DNA from: Mucor racemosus
Lineage: Eukaryota > Mucoromycota > Mucoromycetes > Mucorales > Mucoraceae
NCBI GenBank assembly: GCA_027405735.1
Contig: JAPEHQ010000006.1
Span: 2,728,001-2,792,000, forward strand
Reading direction: 5' to 3'
Length of the DNA stretch: 64,000 bases
Below are positions 35,648-45,074 of the stretch, piece after piece (the stretch's first letter is position 1; every line of letters starts with the position of its first letter). The notes beneath the pieces are model-generated. The model searched no databases. It saw nothing but the letters and a program-made list of their open reading frames with translations, and was not told the DNA's origin. The position numbers and the translations under genes are program-made.

Positions 35648-36830
35648 AGATGTTGTGTTTGCCCAGAATTTTTAAAAGGGTTTAAAAAAAGCATACTTCA
35701 TCAAACTTACTTATTAGATGTTAAATACTCACCATATGCTATTAGTATAATCTTGTTTTTTATTTAATTGCTGTATTATTAAAAATCAAATTTTTTATAG
35801 CTTATAACAATGACAATGGGATGTTTTTTCTACTTTTAGATTGACATTTATCATAAGGCGGGCTGATGATGATACGTTTGATACTACTGTAGATGGAGCC
35901 AGTCAATTTAATTTATGAAATTTGAATGCAAATACGGAGGAAGCATTTGTAAGTACTTAAGTTGGTTCTGGTAAAAAAGCATTACATAAATTGGCTTGGG
36001 ACAAAGAGAGCAAAAAGGCGGTAATAGGTTCCACCCATGGTCATGTTTATGTTTATGATGATATTGGAGAGGTAAGACTAAATAAAACTGAATGTAAATC
36101 AACTCTAATGCAATAATTATAAAGTAGGACTATAATATTATAAAATAAACTACCTCACAATATTATTAACATGTATAAAGATTTACAGTAATAAGCTTGA
36201 ATCAAGTGGATACAGCATCATAAACCCTTGAAAACGTTCTCAAGTATTATAAAATCTCTTATTTTTAAGACTTACAAGGCTTATAAGCGGAATATTAATT
36301 TAGAAAATTATTCTTGTCCAGATCATCAATTTTGACATTTTTTAAATTTTTTTTTCTGATTTTGCAAATCTAAAGTTAATTATACTATCAATTATAAAAA
36401 CGAAAAATATGCACATATACAGAATTTAATGCTCTATTTGCTCAATAAAAAATAGCAGACATTTTTATTTCAAAATATTACATGAAAATACTTTAACCAA
36501 AATTCCGTTTTTGGGGCAAAAGTACAAACTTTTATTACTTAGCATTTAATATTAAGCTTTTATAAAATATGTATTAGTCATAGCTACAAGTTTCTCTCAC
36601 AATGTAGTATATTTAAACGTTGATTTTGGTATCAAAATTTGATTTTTCTTTTTTTTGATCAAAATCATGAGTGTTGGTAAGGATAAAATGAGCCCCGAAA
36701 AATGTCCGTTCCAAAAACTGAATTTTCAGACCGCATATGGTTAAATATAAGAAAAAGTTAAAAAAAAGAAACGCTTTTTTATTTAAAACTTAGATATATC
36801 ATACTATAAGAGACTTACCCATTCAATCTT
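35648..36830 (-). repeat. Right arm of the large inverted repeat (~1.18 kb)
   Basis: Reverse complement of 33340-34500 with moderate divergence (for example ATGTACAATCTGAAAATTCAG against ATGCGGTCTGAAAATTCAG). Together the arms and spacer make a 3.5-kb foldback-like structure. Confidence 0.9.
35840..36071 (+). pseudogene. Dynein intermediate-chain gene fragment, copy 2
   Basis: Same fragment as 34089-34310, on the plus strand. TGA at 35916-35918 replaces the expected Trp codon and TAA at 35958-35960 breaks the frame again; then ALHKLAWDKESKKAVIGSTH is read, ending at GAG|GTAAGA (36071/36072). Small differences from copy 1 (one ACT repeat fewer, one GAT more) show independent drift after duplication. 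Confidence 0.75.
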
Positions 36831-36929
36831 ACTATGCTCAATTACGGCGTCGCTCTAGGGGCTCGCTTTTGCAATTTTTTAATGAATGTATAATATGACA
36901 AACTGTTTTTCTAGTAGAAAAATCTATGC

Positions 36930-37310
36930 TTCTAATTTCAGATTATTCTTTGAAAATTTTTAATAAAATCAAATAATGGTTCAAAATTGAATTTTAAAGT
37001 TGCACTTAATACGCAGTAAATATACAAATAACATATCTTGATTTCATTAACTAACAGTTATTATTTTTGAAGGATTTTAGCACACGTTTTTAATTGAAAC
37101 CACTCTTCCTCTGCTTAAAAAAATAAAAATGAAGCAACAGGAAAAATGCTTGCAATCTAATGAATATTGATCCCAATGGGTTGCAAGTTTCAAAATATTA
37201 TATACTACAGCTGCAACAGTACCGAAAATTATAAATTTTATCAGCCCATTAATTTGTTGGTTAAACCGTAGGGATTAAACGCTCAAATTTTTTTTTTCAA
37301 GTATAATGAG
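36930..37310 (-). repeat. F1 repeat, inverted fragment
   Basis: The reverse complement aligns with 47545-47890, sharing ATACTGTTGCAGCTG, ACTTGCAACC, GGATCAATATTCATT, GGAAGAGTGGTTTC and AATTAAAAACGTGTGCT. It is the 5'-most known part of F1, separated from the rest. A ~20-bp insertion distinguishes it from the copy at 47.6 kb. Confidence 0.75.
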
Positions 37311-37393
37311 GTTGATTGTTGCTTCGCGTTTAAATTAGGAATGGCGCCAAATAGCGCCAAATCAGCCAAACCAGCATATATGACAGTAGTAAC

Positions 37394-37616
37394 TGTTATG
37401 TCAATACTCATCATAGGTCTTACATCTAAAATCTCAGTCTATAATCGGTGTTATAGTAAATCAATGCAGATCATTGATTTACATCATATTCTTAGGTAGT
37501 AAAATCCTAGTAGTAGTTACAGTTAGTGTGTCTAAATACATCCAAAGAATGTTGCATTATTAATAAAAGTGTAATATTCTGGCAATATTATTTATATAAA
37601 CCCTTTTGACTTTTCA
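37394..37616 (+). mobile_element. Solo LTR, family L2
   Basis: A 223-bp segment beginning TGTTATGTC and ending CTTTTCA, flanked by the 5-bp duplication GTAAC (37389-37393 and 37617-37621). A TATATAAACCC promoter-like box lies 25 bp from the 3' end, and a perfect 10-bp stem TAAATCAATG/CATTGATTTA (37457-37481) lies inside. No second copy was found in the window, so the call rests on ends, duplication and layout. Confidence 0.75.
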
Positions 37617-37621
37617 GTAAC

Positions 37622-39258
37622 TACGGAAATTAATAAATGAACATATTTTTTATGTACAATCAAAGTTGTAGCTCAATGGAGCGTTTTAGCATTTTACATC
37701 TATTTTTTTTTAATACTATGAATCTCCAATATTAGTTTCAGCAACTGCACTGTGAGCGTTTGTTTTATCAAACTGCTTGTTTTATCAGCTAGTGAATATA
37801 TAATGCCTTATCAGTCTATCAAAAATTCAGCCAGAATCAAGGGATATAGTGCAAATAAAGCTAAACATCTGACGTATAATGTTATGAGACATGGAAAATG
37901 TTTGATGTTGTTTGGTTGATAGATTAAAACGACCTTTAATTTTGCATATTTTAAATTTTCTGATAGCAAGAGTGTCTGCAATCTTGAAACGCTTTGTTTT
38001 ATTATGTAAATTCAGTCTTAGATTTGGTGTTATGGTCTCGAGAACCTTTAAAATTGGTGAATTTATTTATCTTTTTGACATTACGTGAGGTTACGAATAC
38101 AATTATTGAGAAACAATGTTAATTAATAATGACATTTAAAGCTATATATTCGTTAGTATATAGTGTGATATTTATGACCTTTCTGACAGCGTATATATAT
38201 ATATATCATTAGGCCTTTTTATAAATCACTTTTAAATGACTTGTTGAAAAAACTAATTGATGTACGATAACGTTTAAGGATATTCCACAACAATGTTTTT
38301 CTCTTTTTACTTGTATGTTCATCTTTTTGATAATATAGTATTGTTACGTAAATCCTTAATAATCAGATCTAGTAATCGCTTGCATTAATTGCTTTTGCTG
38401 GACATTAAAAAGCTAATCTCAAATAAACATGCATTTGATTAGAAATCTACATAATTGCTAAAAATTATCGTATATATCGTCTTTTTTGTTGTAAACACAC
38501 TATCAATTGTGAGGAGCGATTTTCATGTGCTACATGCACGATTGATTTTAAAATACTGTATATATATATATAAGGTATATCCGTATATTCCGATCTTTGT
38601 CTGGACTTGCACAATATGCATGATAGGAGATTGACTTTAAAGTAGCATGAATACACCATTTTGTCTAGACTCTAACGACGACATTATTTGCTATGATCTA
38701 AGGATAGAGGATCAGCAGCTCTTTAAAGCCAGATGTATTGATAATGATATGCTGCTCCGTGTACCTAATGTATATTACATCGATTTAAATGATAGCTTTT
38801 ACCTGCTGCACATTCCGACACAAAATCTTTGCAATTGTATGCTTTCATTTTGATTTTTATGTATTTTTAACGCTTTTTTTGCGTATAAAAAACTGTTGTC
38901 TTGGCCTTTACTTGGTTAAAAATAGTAGATTTATGTATTTATAGTAAATGATATCAATCTGCGGCATTGTAATCCATTGAACGATGATATTAATAAAAGT
39001 GCACTAAGGGGAAGTTGCATATTTCACGCAACTTTAGGGGTATTTATGTAATCAGATGTTTGACGTTAATCTCGATGCGACAAGCATGCGTTTGATAAAA
39101 AAAACTTGGCGATATTTTATAATACAACAATTGTAATACAATCACTAGAAATCAGATAAGGCTTATCAAGTATATATTGAAGTTTGTGTTTATTAAATAA
39201 CAATGCTAATGCAATATAGCAATAAGCAATGGAATATTTGATTTGTCTAATGAGTGTA
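37622..39258. other. Intergenic, no gene supported
   Basis: About 1.6 kb with (AT)n runs near 38190-38208 and 38563-38572. A 68-codon frame at 38647-38853 has an acidic, hydrophobic composition but no family resemblance and is not called. Confidence 0.5.
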
Positions 39259-39327
39259 ATTAATAATAATAATAAAAAAAAATATAATGATAATAACAAT
39301 AATAATAATAATAATAATAATAATAAG
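39259..39327 (+). repeat. AAT-type microsatellite
   Basis: Imperfect (TAA/AAT)n array interrupted by an A-run and GATAATAAC, ending in about ten uninterrupted TAA units. It lies about 80 bp downstream of the arrestin stop. Confidence 0.9.
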
Positions 39328-39404
39328 CATGGAGGTTGTTGTTGTTATAATATGTACAAATGAGGAGAAATTGAATGATTTATAATGAGGGTAAAGCAAA
39401 AAAC

Positions 39405-41045
39405 CTAATGACTTAAACCGGTCTTTCCAAACATCTTGGCAGCAGCAGAAGATAAACCTCCAACCATGGATAGTCTATGATTTTCATGTTCTTCAGCAGG
39501 TTCTGGAGGTGGAGTTGCAGGTTCTACGGGTGGTAATCGTGGTGATGAAGTAGTAGAAGTAGCCTCTTCGGCTATTGCTGGTGTTGATGGTCTAGACGCT
39601 AATTCTCTAGATGTAGTAGAATCATTATAATCAGGTGTACGCGGTAAATTTTCCAAAGATGTGTTATAACTAGGTGGTTCTTCAAGGGCTTCATAAGATG
39701 GAGGAGGAGCGGGCTTCTCTGTCCATGTATGCTCTCTCGATGTAACAACTAAAGGCACTTCAAAGGTACATAAAGTTAAACGAGGTTCATTAGGGTCTTT
39801 GTGATGCTTGCTATGTGATTTACTACGACGAGTGCTCTTGATAGTAGGGATAGATGTCATACTACCACCTGCAGCAAGTTCTTCGATACTGTTACCATGA
39901 GATCTACCAATGGAGAAAATGGAAGCCAAGGATGATGTGGAAGAGGATCGACTGAGAGCAGGTCGACTAGAAGGAGAATTAGGTGTAGATGTAGGTGGTG
40001 TGCTATTTGGACTTTCCATGGCATGTTTAACATCTGAGCTTTGTTCTCCTGCTGCCACACGATCATCTTCTGATGCCCATTCTGATTCAGTTGCTTCAGT
40101 TTCATATGCCGATTCATCATCATGTTCGTCTGCAGTATCCTCCACCATAATATTCACAACCAAAGCATGAGTCACTTTCATCAAACGGCTGTTTAAATCA
40201 GCATTAACTCGTGGACATAAACGGAACAAGGCGTTGTAATCTGCTGTTACTTTAGGGTCATAATCAGGTGATTGATTAGGATAAAAAGTGCTGTAACCAA
40301 GAGGGAAAAGATTGTCTGTTTTACTGAGTATTGTATTTGCATGACTATCAGTTGTACGATATTGTATACGTTCTCTTAATGCACATGTTACTGTTCTAAT
40401 CGATTGTGTTTCTGGTCGAATGAGTAGCATAGTTAAATTGAGACGAATCAGGCCACCTTCACGATAGGAAATGCTTGGTGCAGTAGCGGTATAATATAAT
40501 TTGTTGGTATGATGTCTACCTTCAGAAGTTTCACGCAATTCAGCCATTGGCGTTTGATCATTTAATAAACAACGTTTGATTGGAATATCTCTAGAGACGT
40601 GGATATCGCTTGCAAACATTGGGCGATAGATAGCAGCTTGTAATCTATAGCGTACATAGCCTCTTTTACCACGGAAACTTGCAGGAAGACTTGCAGGTAA
40701 ATCAAAACTAAATGGGTAAATGTACTGCCCAGGTGTCAGAATGTGAGTTTGACCATCATCGCCCAAGATATGATGATCTTTTGAATACAGAGTTCTACTT
40801 TCTGTTCCTTCTGTATTGGAAACACTGTAGCCAGTGCCCTTGAGAGTTACTTTAATTCTACCTTCCATCCAAACAACGAATCTTCTAACTTTGATGGGCT
40901 TGTTGACTTTAACGATGCAATTTCCCTTTACTGTGCAACCTTCAGAAACATCATGAGCGACGCCTCTTAATACACCAGTAAATGAAGGATCTAATCCTAA
41001 AATAATTGTTGCATCCTCTTTATTCGATGCTTTTAAATGTGGCAT
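39405..41045 (-). CDS. Alpha-arrestin (arrestin-related trafficking adaptor)
   Basis: Single-exon gene, 546 aa. Residues about 15-165 form the arrestin N-domain and about 185-300 most of the C-domain; GQYIYPFSFDLPASLPASFRG and YVRYRLQAAI are characteristic strands. Yeast relatives (ARTs) bring Rsp5-type ubiquitin ligases to plasma-membrane transporters for endocytosis. Two PPSY motifs (448-451 and 457-460), the binding site for NEDD4/Rsp5 WW domains, support that role. Residues about 303-420 are an acidic, Ser/Pro-rich disordered insert placed before a final beta-strand-like segment (RLTLCTFEVPLVV, 422-434), so the insert lies inside the C-domain. The tail is Pro/Glu-rich. The start is the first Met (MPHLKASNKED). 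Confidence 0.9.
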   Translation of the reverse strand: MPHLKASNKEDATIILGLDPSFTGVLRGVAHDVSEGCTVKGNCIVKVNKPIKVRRFVVWMEGRIKVTLKGTGYSVSNTEGTESRTLYSKDHHILGDDGQTHILTPGQYIYPFSFDLPASLPASFRGKRGYVRYRLQAAIYRPMFASDIHVSRDIPIKRCLLNDQTPMAELRETSEGRHHTNKLYYTATAPSISYREGGLIRLNLTMLLIRPETQSIRTVTCALRERIQYRTTDSHANTILSKTDNLFPLGYSTFYPNQSPDYDPKVTADYNALFRLCPRVNADLNSRLMKVTHALVVNIMVEDTADEHDDESAYETEATESEWASEDDRVAAGEQSSDVKHAMESPNSTPPTSTPNSPSSRPALSRSSSTSSLASIFSIGRSHGNSIEELAAGGSMTSIPTIKSTRRSKSHSKHHKDPNEPRLTLCTFEVPLVVTSREHTWTEKPAPPPSYEALEEPPSYNTSLENLPRTPDYNDSTTSRELASRPSTPAIAEEATSTTSSPRLPPVEPATPPPEPAEEHENHRLSMVGGLSSAAAKMFGKTGLSH

Positions 41046-41449
41046 TTTTTGATTTTTTATAGTTAAGAAAGAAGAAATGGCAGAAAAATTTTTACAATCA
41101 GGCTTTATATATAACCCTCCCTAAAAAAATTTATGTAGATAACAAAATAGGCCAATATATTACTTGCTTTGTTTCGGATTCTAACGTAATCGCAGTTAAA
41201 GATGGCTATTGAATGTGCCAAATTTAACCTGCATTTGACCACCGCTTCCCGTTCTTTTGTTACGCTTTTAATATAAAGAAAAAGACATAAAAGCAGCATG
41301 CTTTACACCAAGGTTACATTACTGGCTTAAAATTTCATTCGCAGATTTAGCTTTAGATTAAGCATAGATAAGTGAATTGATAATCCTAATATTTATTGCT
41401 ACACTATTATTATGTAAGAAATCGGGAAAAGCTTGGACTTCAAACCCTT
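41046..41449. other. Spacer, arrestin promoter / Ku70 3' flank
   Basis: 404 bp between the arrestin start and the Ku70 stop, both on the minus strand. No gene seen. Confidence 0.5.
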
Positions 41450-44202
41450 TTATGTTGTTGATTCTGTCTTTACTTTTAAATATCCGTCTACTTGATCAAG
41501 TAAATCTTTCTTTAACTTTTTAGGATGGATGTTGACAGAAATTAAGAATTCTTTGAGTGAAGGATTTGTGACCTATGATGGAATGTGAGATTAGTAATTT
41601 GATAGATTATCCTATAAATATAAATATCCACCTTTTCCAATGTTCCATTCTCCCAATGCTCAGCAATGGTCATATCTTTGATTTTTTTGGCTGGTTGACG
41701 ACTATCACTACCAGAGGCAGCAGGTTCATTTGTAGTATTTACCTGAAATATTCAAGATCAGTAAATTTATTTATTATCTAAAGAGTGGGTTTACCTTTTT
41801 TCTTGCTTGTGATTGCGCTTGGTTATCTAAAATATCTTCTTTACTAAGTGTGTCCAGACCAACTATATTTTTAAAGACTTCGATTTCATCGGAAAGTTCC
41901 TTTAGAAAAGAGATTAGACCCTTATTTCCATGTAACACAGATATATAAAAAAAAACGTACTGATTCTATGAATTGATAATTGGGTACAGAATTGTCAATC
42001 GGTACTTCCGGATCTGTGTCAAGTGCAGCTTTTTGTATCATATTTTTGTGATTGACGAGATCTATAACTAAATTAGAAACATATTCAACATGTTTACCAT
42101 ATGTAAATATACTTGCATGGATTATGAAAATAAATTGGATTGTAACCCTCTTCCATTTTTAATTTTTTAATAATTGGTTTCATGGCATCCGCACCTGCTT
42201 GGAAATCTAAATAATATTGTTAATATATCTATCGTTATTGCTTATCGTTACTTTTTTTTTTCCAACCTCGAGGCTCCGTGTGTGGTGGAACCTGACGAAT
42301 TTCATCAGCATATGGTAAAATGATTAATTGAAAACCAGGAGAAACAATTTGATTACCCAATTTATCCAATTTCTCCGGCTGTGTAAAAAAAAAATTAGAT
42401 TATTATGAATCAAAAAAAAAAAAAAAAAAATCCTATATAGAATTACCTGTGGTAAAAGAGCAACCAACCTGGGGATTGTGTTGACTCTTCTAACAAATGA
42501 ACAGATTGCCATCTTGCCTTTTTTATGCATTGCATTTAACAATAAGAAAAATGCACTTTTGCTTTCTTTGTATTGCTATCAAATCAATAATTTAGTTGAA
42601 TAATCATCGTAATATCTCGGAATACTTTACGGATTCATCGGGATAGATAAAATAAGGATGTGCAACTTGATAATAAGATTTCAATAATAAGGCATCTCTA
42701 AATCCCAATATCAAAAGGCCTATTTACAGTTAATAAAGCGGTGATGGTATGAAACAACACAAATTTTTACCTGGCTTATTGACTGTTTGAATCTGGGCAA
42801 TATCATCATCTGAAAATACAACATCTTCACCACCATATGGATATGATTTTTTGATATCAATCGGAGTAAGTAATTCATTTGTGTCCTACCCCACCTTAGA
42901 TCAGCTTCAAAGATTTCATTGATTCTATAAAAATTTATTATATTTACCACGCATTTCCAACGTGTAACTGATTTAACTTCTTGTATTTGTTCTCCCTCGG
43001 CAAAATAATATTTAGGGTTTCCGACCTTTTGTTCAAGCACCATATTATATCTATCCAAGAAAAAGCGTTAGAAGGCAACATTGACCACCCGTAAAAAAAA
43101 AAAAAAAAAAAAAAATTTTTTCTGCGTTTACCCTCGGATACCGATTGTCAAATTGGGACCAATTTCAAATGGCAATCTAAATTCTGATCTTGTACTAGTC
43201 TGAAATGTTTTTATCTTTTCAAATAAATCCTTTAAATTTCCAGTTGAAGATAAGATTCTTTCATTAAATTCATCTTTTTCTTCTTGGTCATCTTCAAATT
43301 CAGGAAATTGGACAATATCCTTATAAAATACAAATCTGTCAAAAGGGTGATCTGCTTGATCTAATCCAAACAACACAATCTCACTTCCACTTTCTTTTAA
43401 ATCTTTTGCTCTTTGAATTGCTGTTTTTCGATAATTGGCATTTCCGCTTGTTGGATCGTCATTGTTGGTGATGATGATGATTCTTTTGACTGATTGTTTA
43501 ACATTGGCACTAGAGTAGATGTTGTTGATTACTGCAATATTAGATTTTATTGATTAACACATACCTTGCAAAAATATCTGAGCAGACCCATAAAAAATTA
43601 CTGAATGGAAATGTGGCATCAGATGAACCATATCTATCTTTTACTAAATTGACGTCTAGATAGAGAAAATGATACAATGAGTTTTTTTTTTTTGATGTCA
43701 TTGATCTGAGAAGATAAAGTCATTTTTACTGTTTATCAAGAGATCGAGTTCTTTAATGCGAGGTGCATCAATAAGATCCAATCGTTGTAAAATATGAATA
43801 TGATCTTTTTCTTGCATGTTGTTCTTCTCGGTCTAGCAAAAGGTGTTTATAGGTGGCTTTAATAGCAGAAAAAAGAAAAACTTACTGTGCCAAATAATAT
43901 AATGCCAACTTGATCATTTGGTCTAGTATTGATTCTATCAATGGCTTTTGATCGGATACTTTTAAGAGCAACCGACAAAGGAGTATCTCCATTTTCATCA
44001 GCTTCCACCATACTAGGTCTGCAATCAAGAGCATATATAGTGAGTTCCTTTATATTGAATTCTTCCTATATTTTTTCAGTATCTTCAATTAGCGCGACGC
44101 GCTCCTTTTTATTTAAAGAATTTTTTCTCTTACAGTTTTGCTGATAAATTCTTCTTCGTCTTCATCTCCAAACGAGACACTGTTATTGTAGTCAAGCGAC
44201 AT
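41450..44202 (-). CDS. KU70: Ku70, DNA end-binding subunit of NHEJ
   Basis: Forms the Ku70-Ku80 ring that binds double-strand breaks and telomeres. Fifteen exons: 44202-44134, 44065-43886, 43832-43730, 43655-43565, 43509-43132, 43050-42948, 42885-42771, 42719-42631, 42575-42447, 42378-42267, 42206-42117, 42061-41961, 41899-41795, 41742-41632, 41572-41450; 632 aa in one closed frame (human 609). An acidic start precedes a vWA-like domain (IYALDCRPSMVEADENGDTP; FLWVCSDIFASANVKQSVKR). The beta-barrel contains TSTRSEFRLPFEIGPNLTIG, KKSYPYGGEDVVF and GFQLIILPYADEIR. The C-terminal arm is followed by a SAP domain at about 593-630 (VTNPSLKEFLISVNIHPKKL). Intron 11 appears to use a GC donor (GCAAGT). 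Intron 5 contains a 24-A run. Confidence 0.93.
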
Positions 44203-44521
44203 TTTTTTTTTCTTTTTTTTTTCCTTTTGATATTGAAAAAAAAAGCAATAGAGTTTTTATTATCCCATTCACTATTTCATTTTAGATGGACCGTATTTTT
44301 ATGCTAATTTTATTGAATGCCAGCGAGAAGCAGGATTTAAGGTTGACGTCAATTCATCACTTGCAAACTAGATATTATAGATTATAGTACAAGATATGAA
44401 TAAAGATTTTTTATTATTAGTTGTGATATTGAAGCTGCTGAAAGGGGAAAAAATAAAGATGAAGAGGGGGGGTATTTTTGCTGGTTTTTTTTTTTTTTTT
44501 TCATTAAAAAAAAAAAAAAAA
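44203..44521. other. Ku70 upstream region
   Basis: 319 bp with heavy T and A runs immediately upstream of the Ku70 start and a C/T-rich stretch near 44465. It contains the Ku70 promoter; no gene. Confidence 0.5.
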
Positions 44522-44839
44522 TTAAAAAGTTTTATATTCTTCAGGGTCGAACCAAGGACCATCTGGATCTTGAGGCGATGCCAAGTTTTGTAGTTGCCAT
44601 AGCAACAACATAACAGTTGCAGAAACAGTTGCAGCAACAAAAATAGCAGCAGTTGTTGTTTGTAGAAAGGGTGAATGTCGACGAATATACCTTTTTACAG
44701 CATATGAAATTTTCGCTGAATGACTTTGTGGTTGTTGTTGTTCGACTGAATAAGATGACTGTGATGGTATGCTTTGATATAATGATTCATATGAAGGTGG
44801 ATCTTTTGGTATTAAATATTGTGTATTAGAGCAGGACAT
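44522..44839 (-). CDS. Small single-span membrane protein with a PPSY motif
   Basis: Not recognised as a named family. 105 aa, single exon. The N-terminal half is polar and Gln/Ser-rich with PPSY at 14-17; a basic stretch (KRYIRRH) precedes one hydrophobic helix at about 61-81 (TTTAAIFVAATVSATVMLLL); the short C-terminus is acidic (DPDGPWFDPEEYKTF). A cytosolic N-terminus with PPxY and one membrane span is the layout of several yeast Rsp5 adaptor or substrate proteins, so a role with a NEDD4-type ligase is an inference. The gene is divergent from the secreted protein gene (235 bp spacer). The stop is followed by a homopolymer-rich tract. Confidence 0.6.
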   Translation of the reverse strand: MSCSNTQYLIPKDPPSYESLYQSIPSQSSYSVEQQQPQSHSAKISYAVKRYIRRHSPFLQTTTAAIFVAATVSATVMLLLWQLQNLASPQDPDGPWFDPEEYKTF

Positions 44840-45074
44840 TTTGTTGTTTGTTGTGTGAAAGAAAGAAATGGAAAAATTCTTTTGTTGTTGTGTTCTGTAG
44901 TATAGGAATTAAACTATTAAGCTAACCAATCAAAATATGATTTAATCTGTTGTTTCAAAATAGAACATATCTCGCTCGTAAAGATCAAAATTAAAGTAAA
45001 CAACATTTACATGTATAAATATGTTGATTTACATTTCAAATTGTATTTTTCTTTATCAAATTAATCATTTAAAA

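Noticed and set aside
38647..38853. 68-codon frame beginning MNTPFCLDSNDD
   Set aside because: No splice partners, no family resemblance and flanks of simple AT repeats; length is within chance for this composition.
44368..44640. 90-codon minus-strand frame rich in Phe and Lys
   Set aside because: It is produced by the T and A homopolymers after the small membrane-protein gene and by an out-of-frame reading of that gene.
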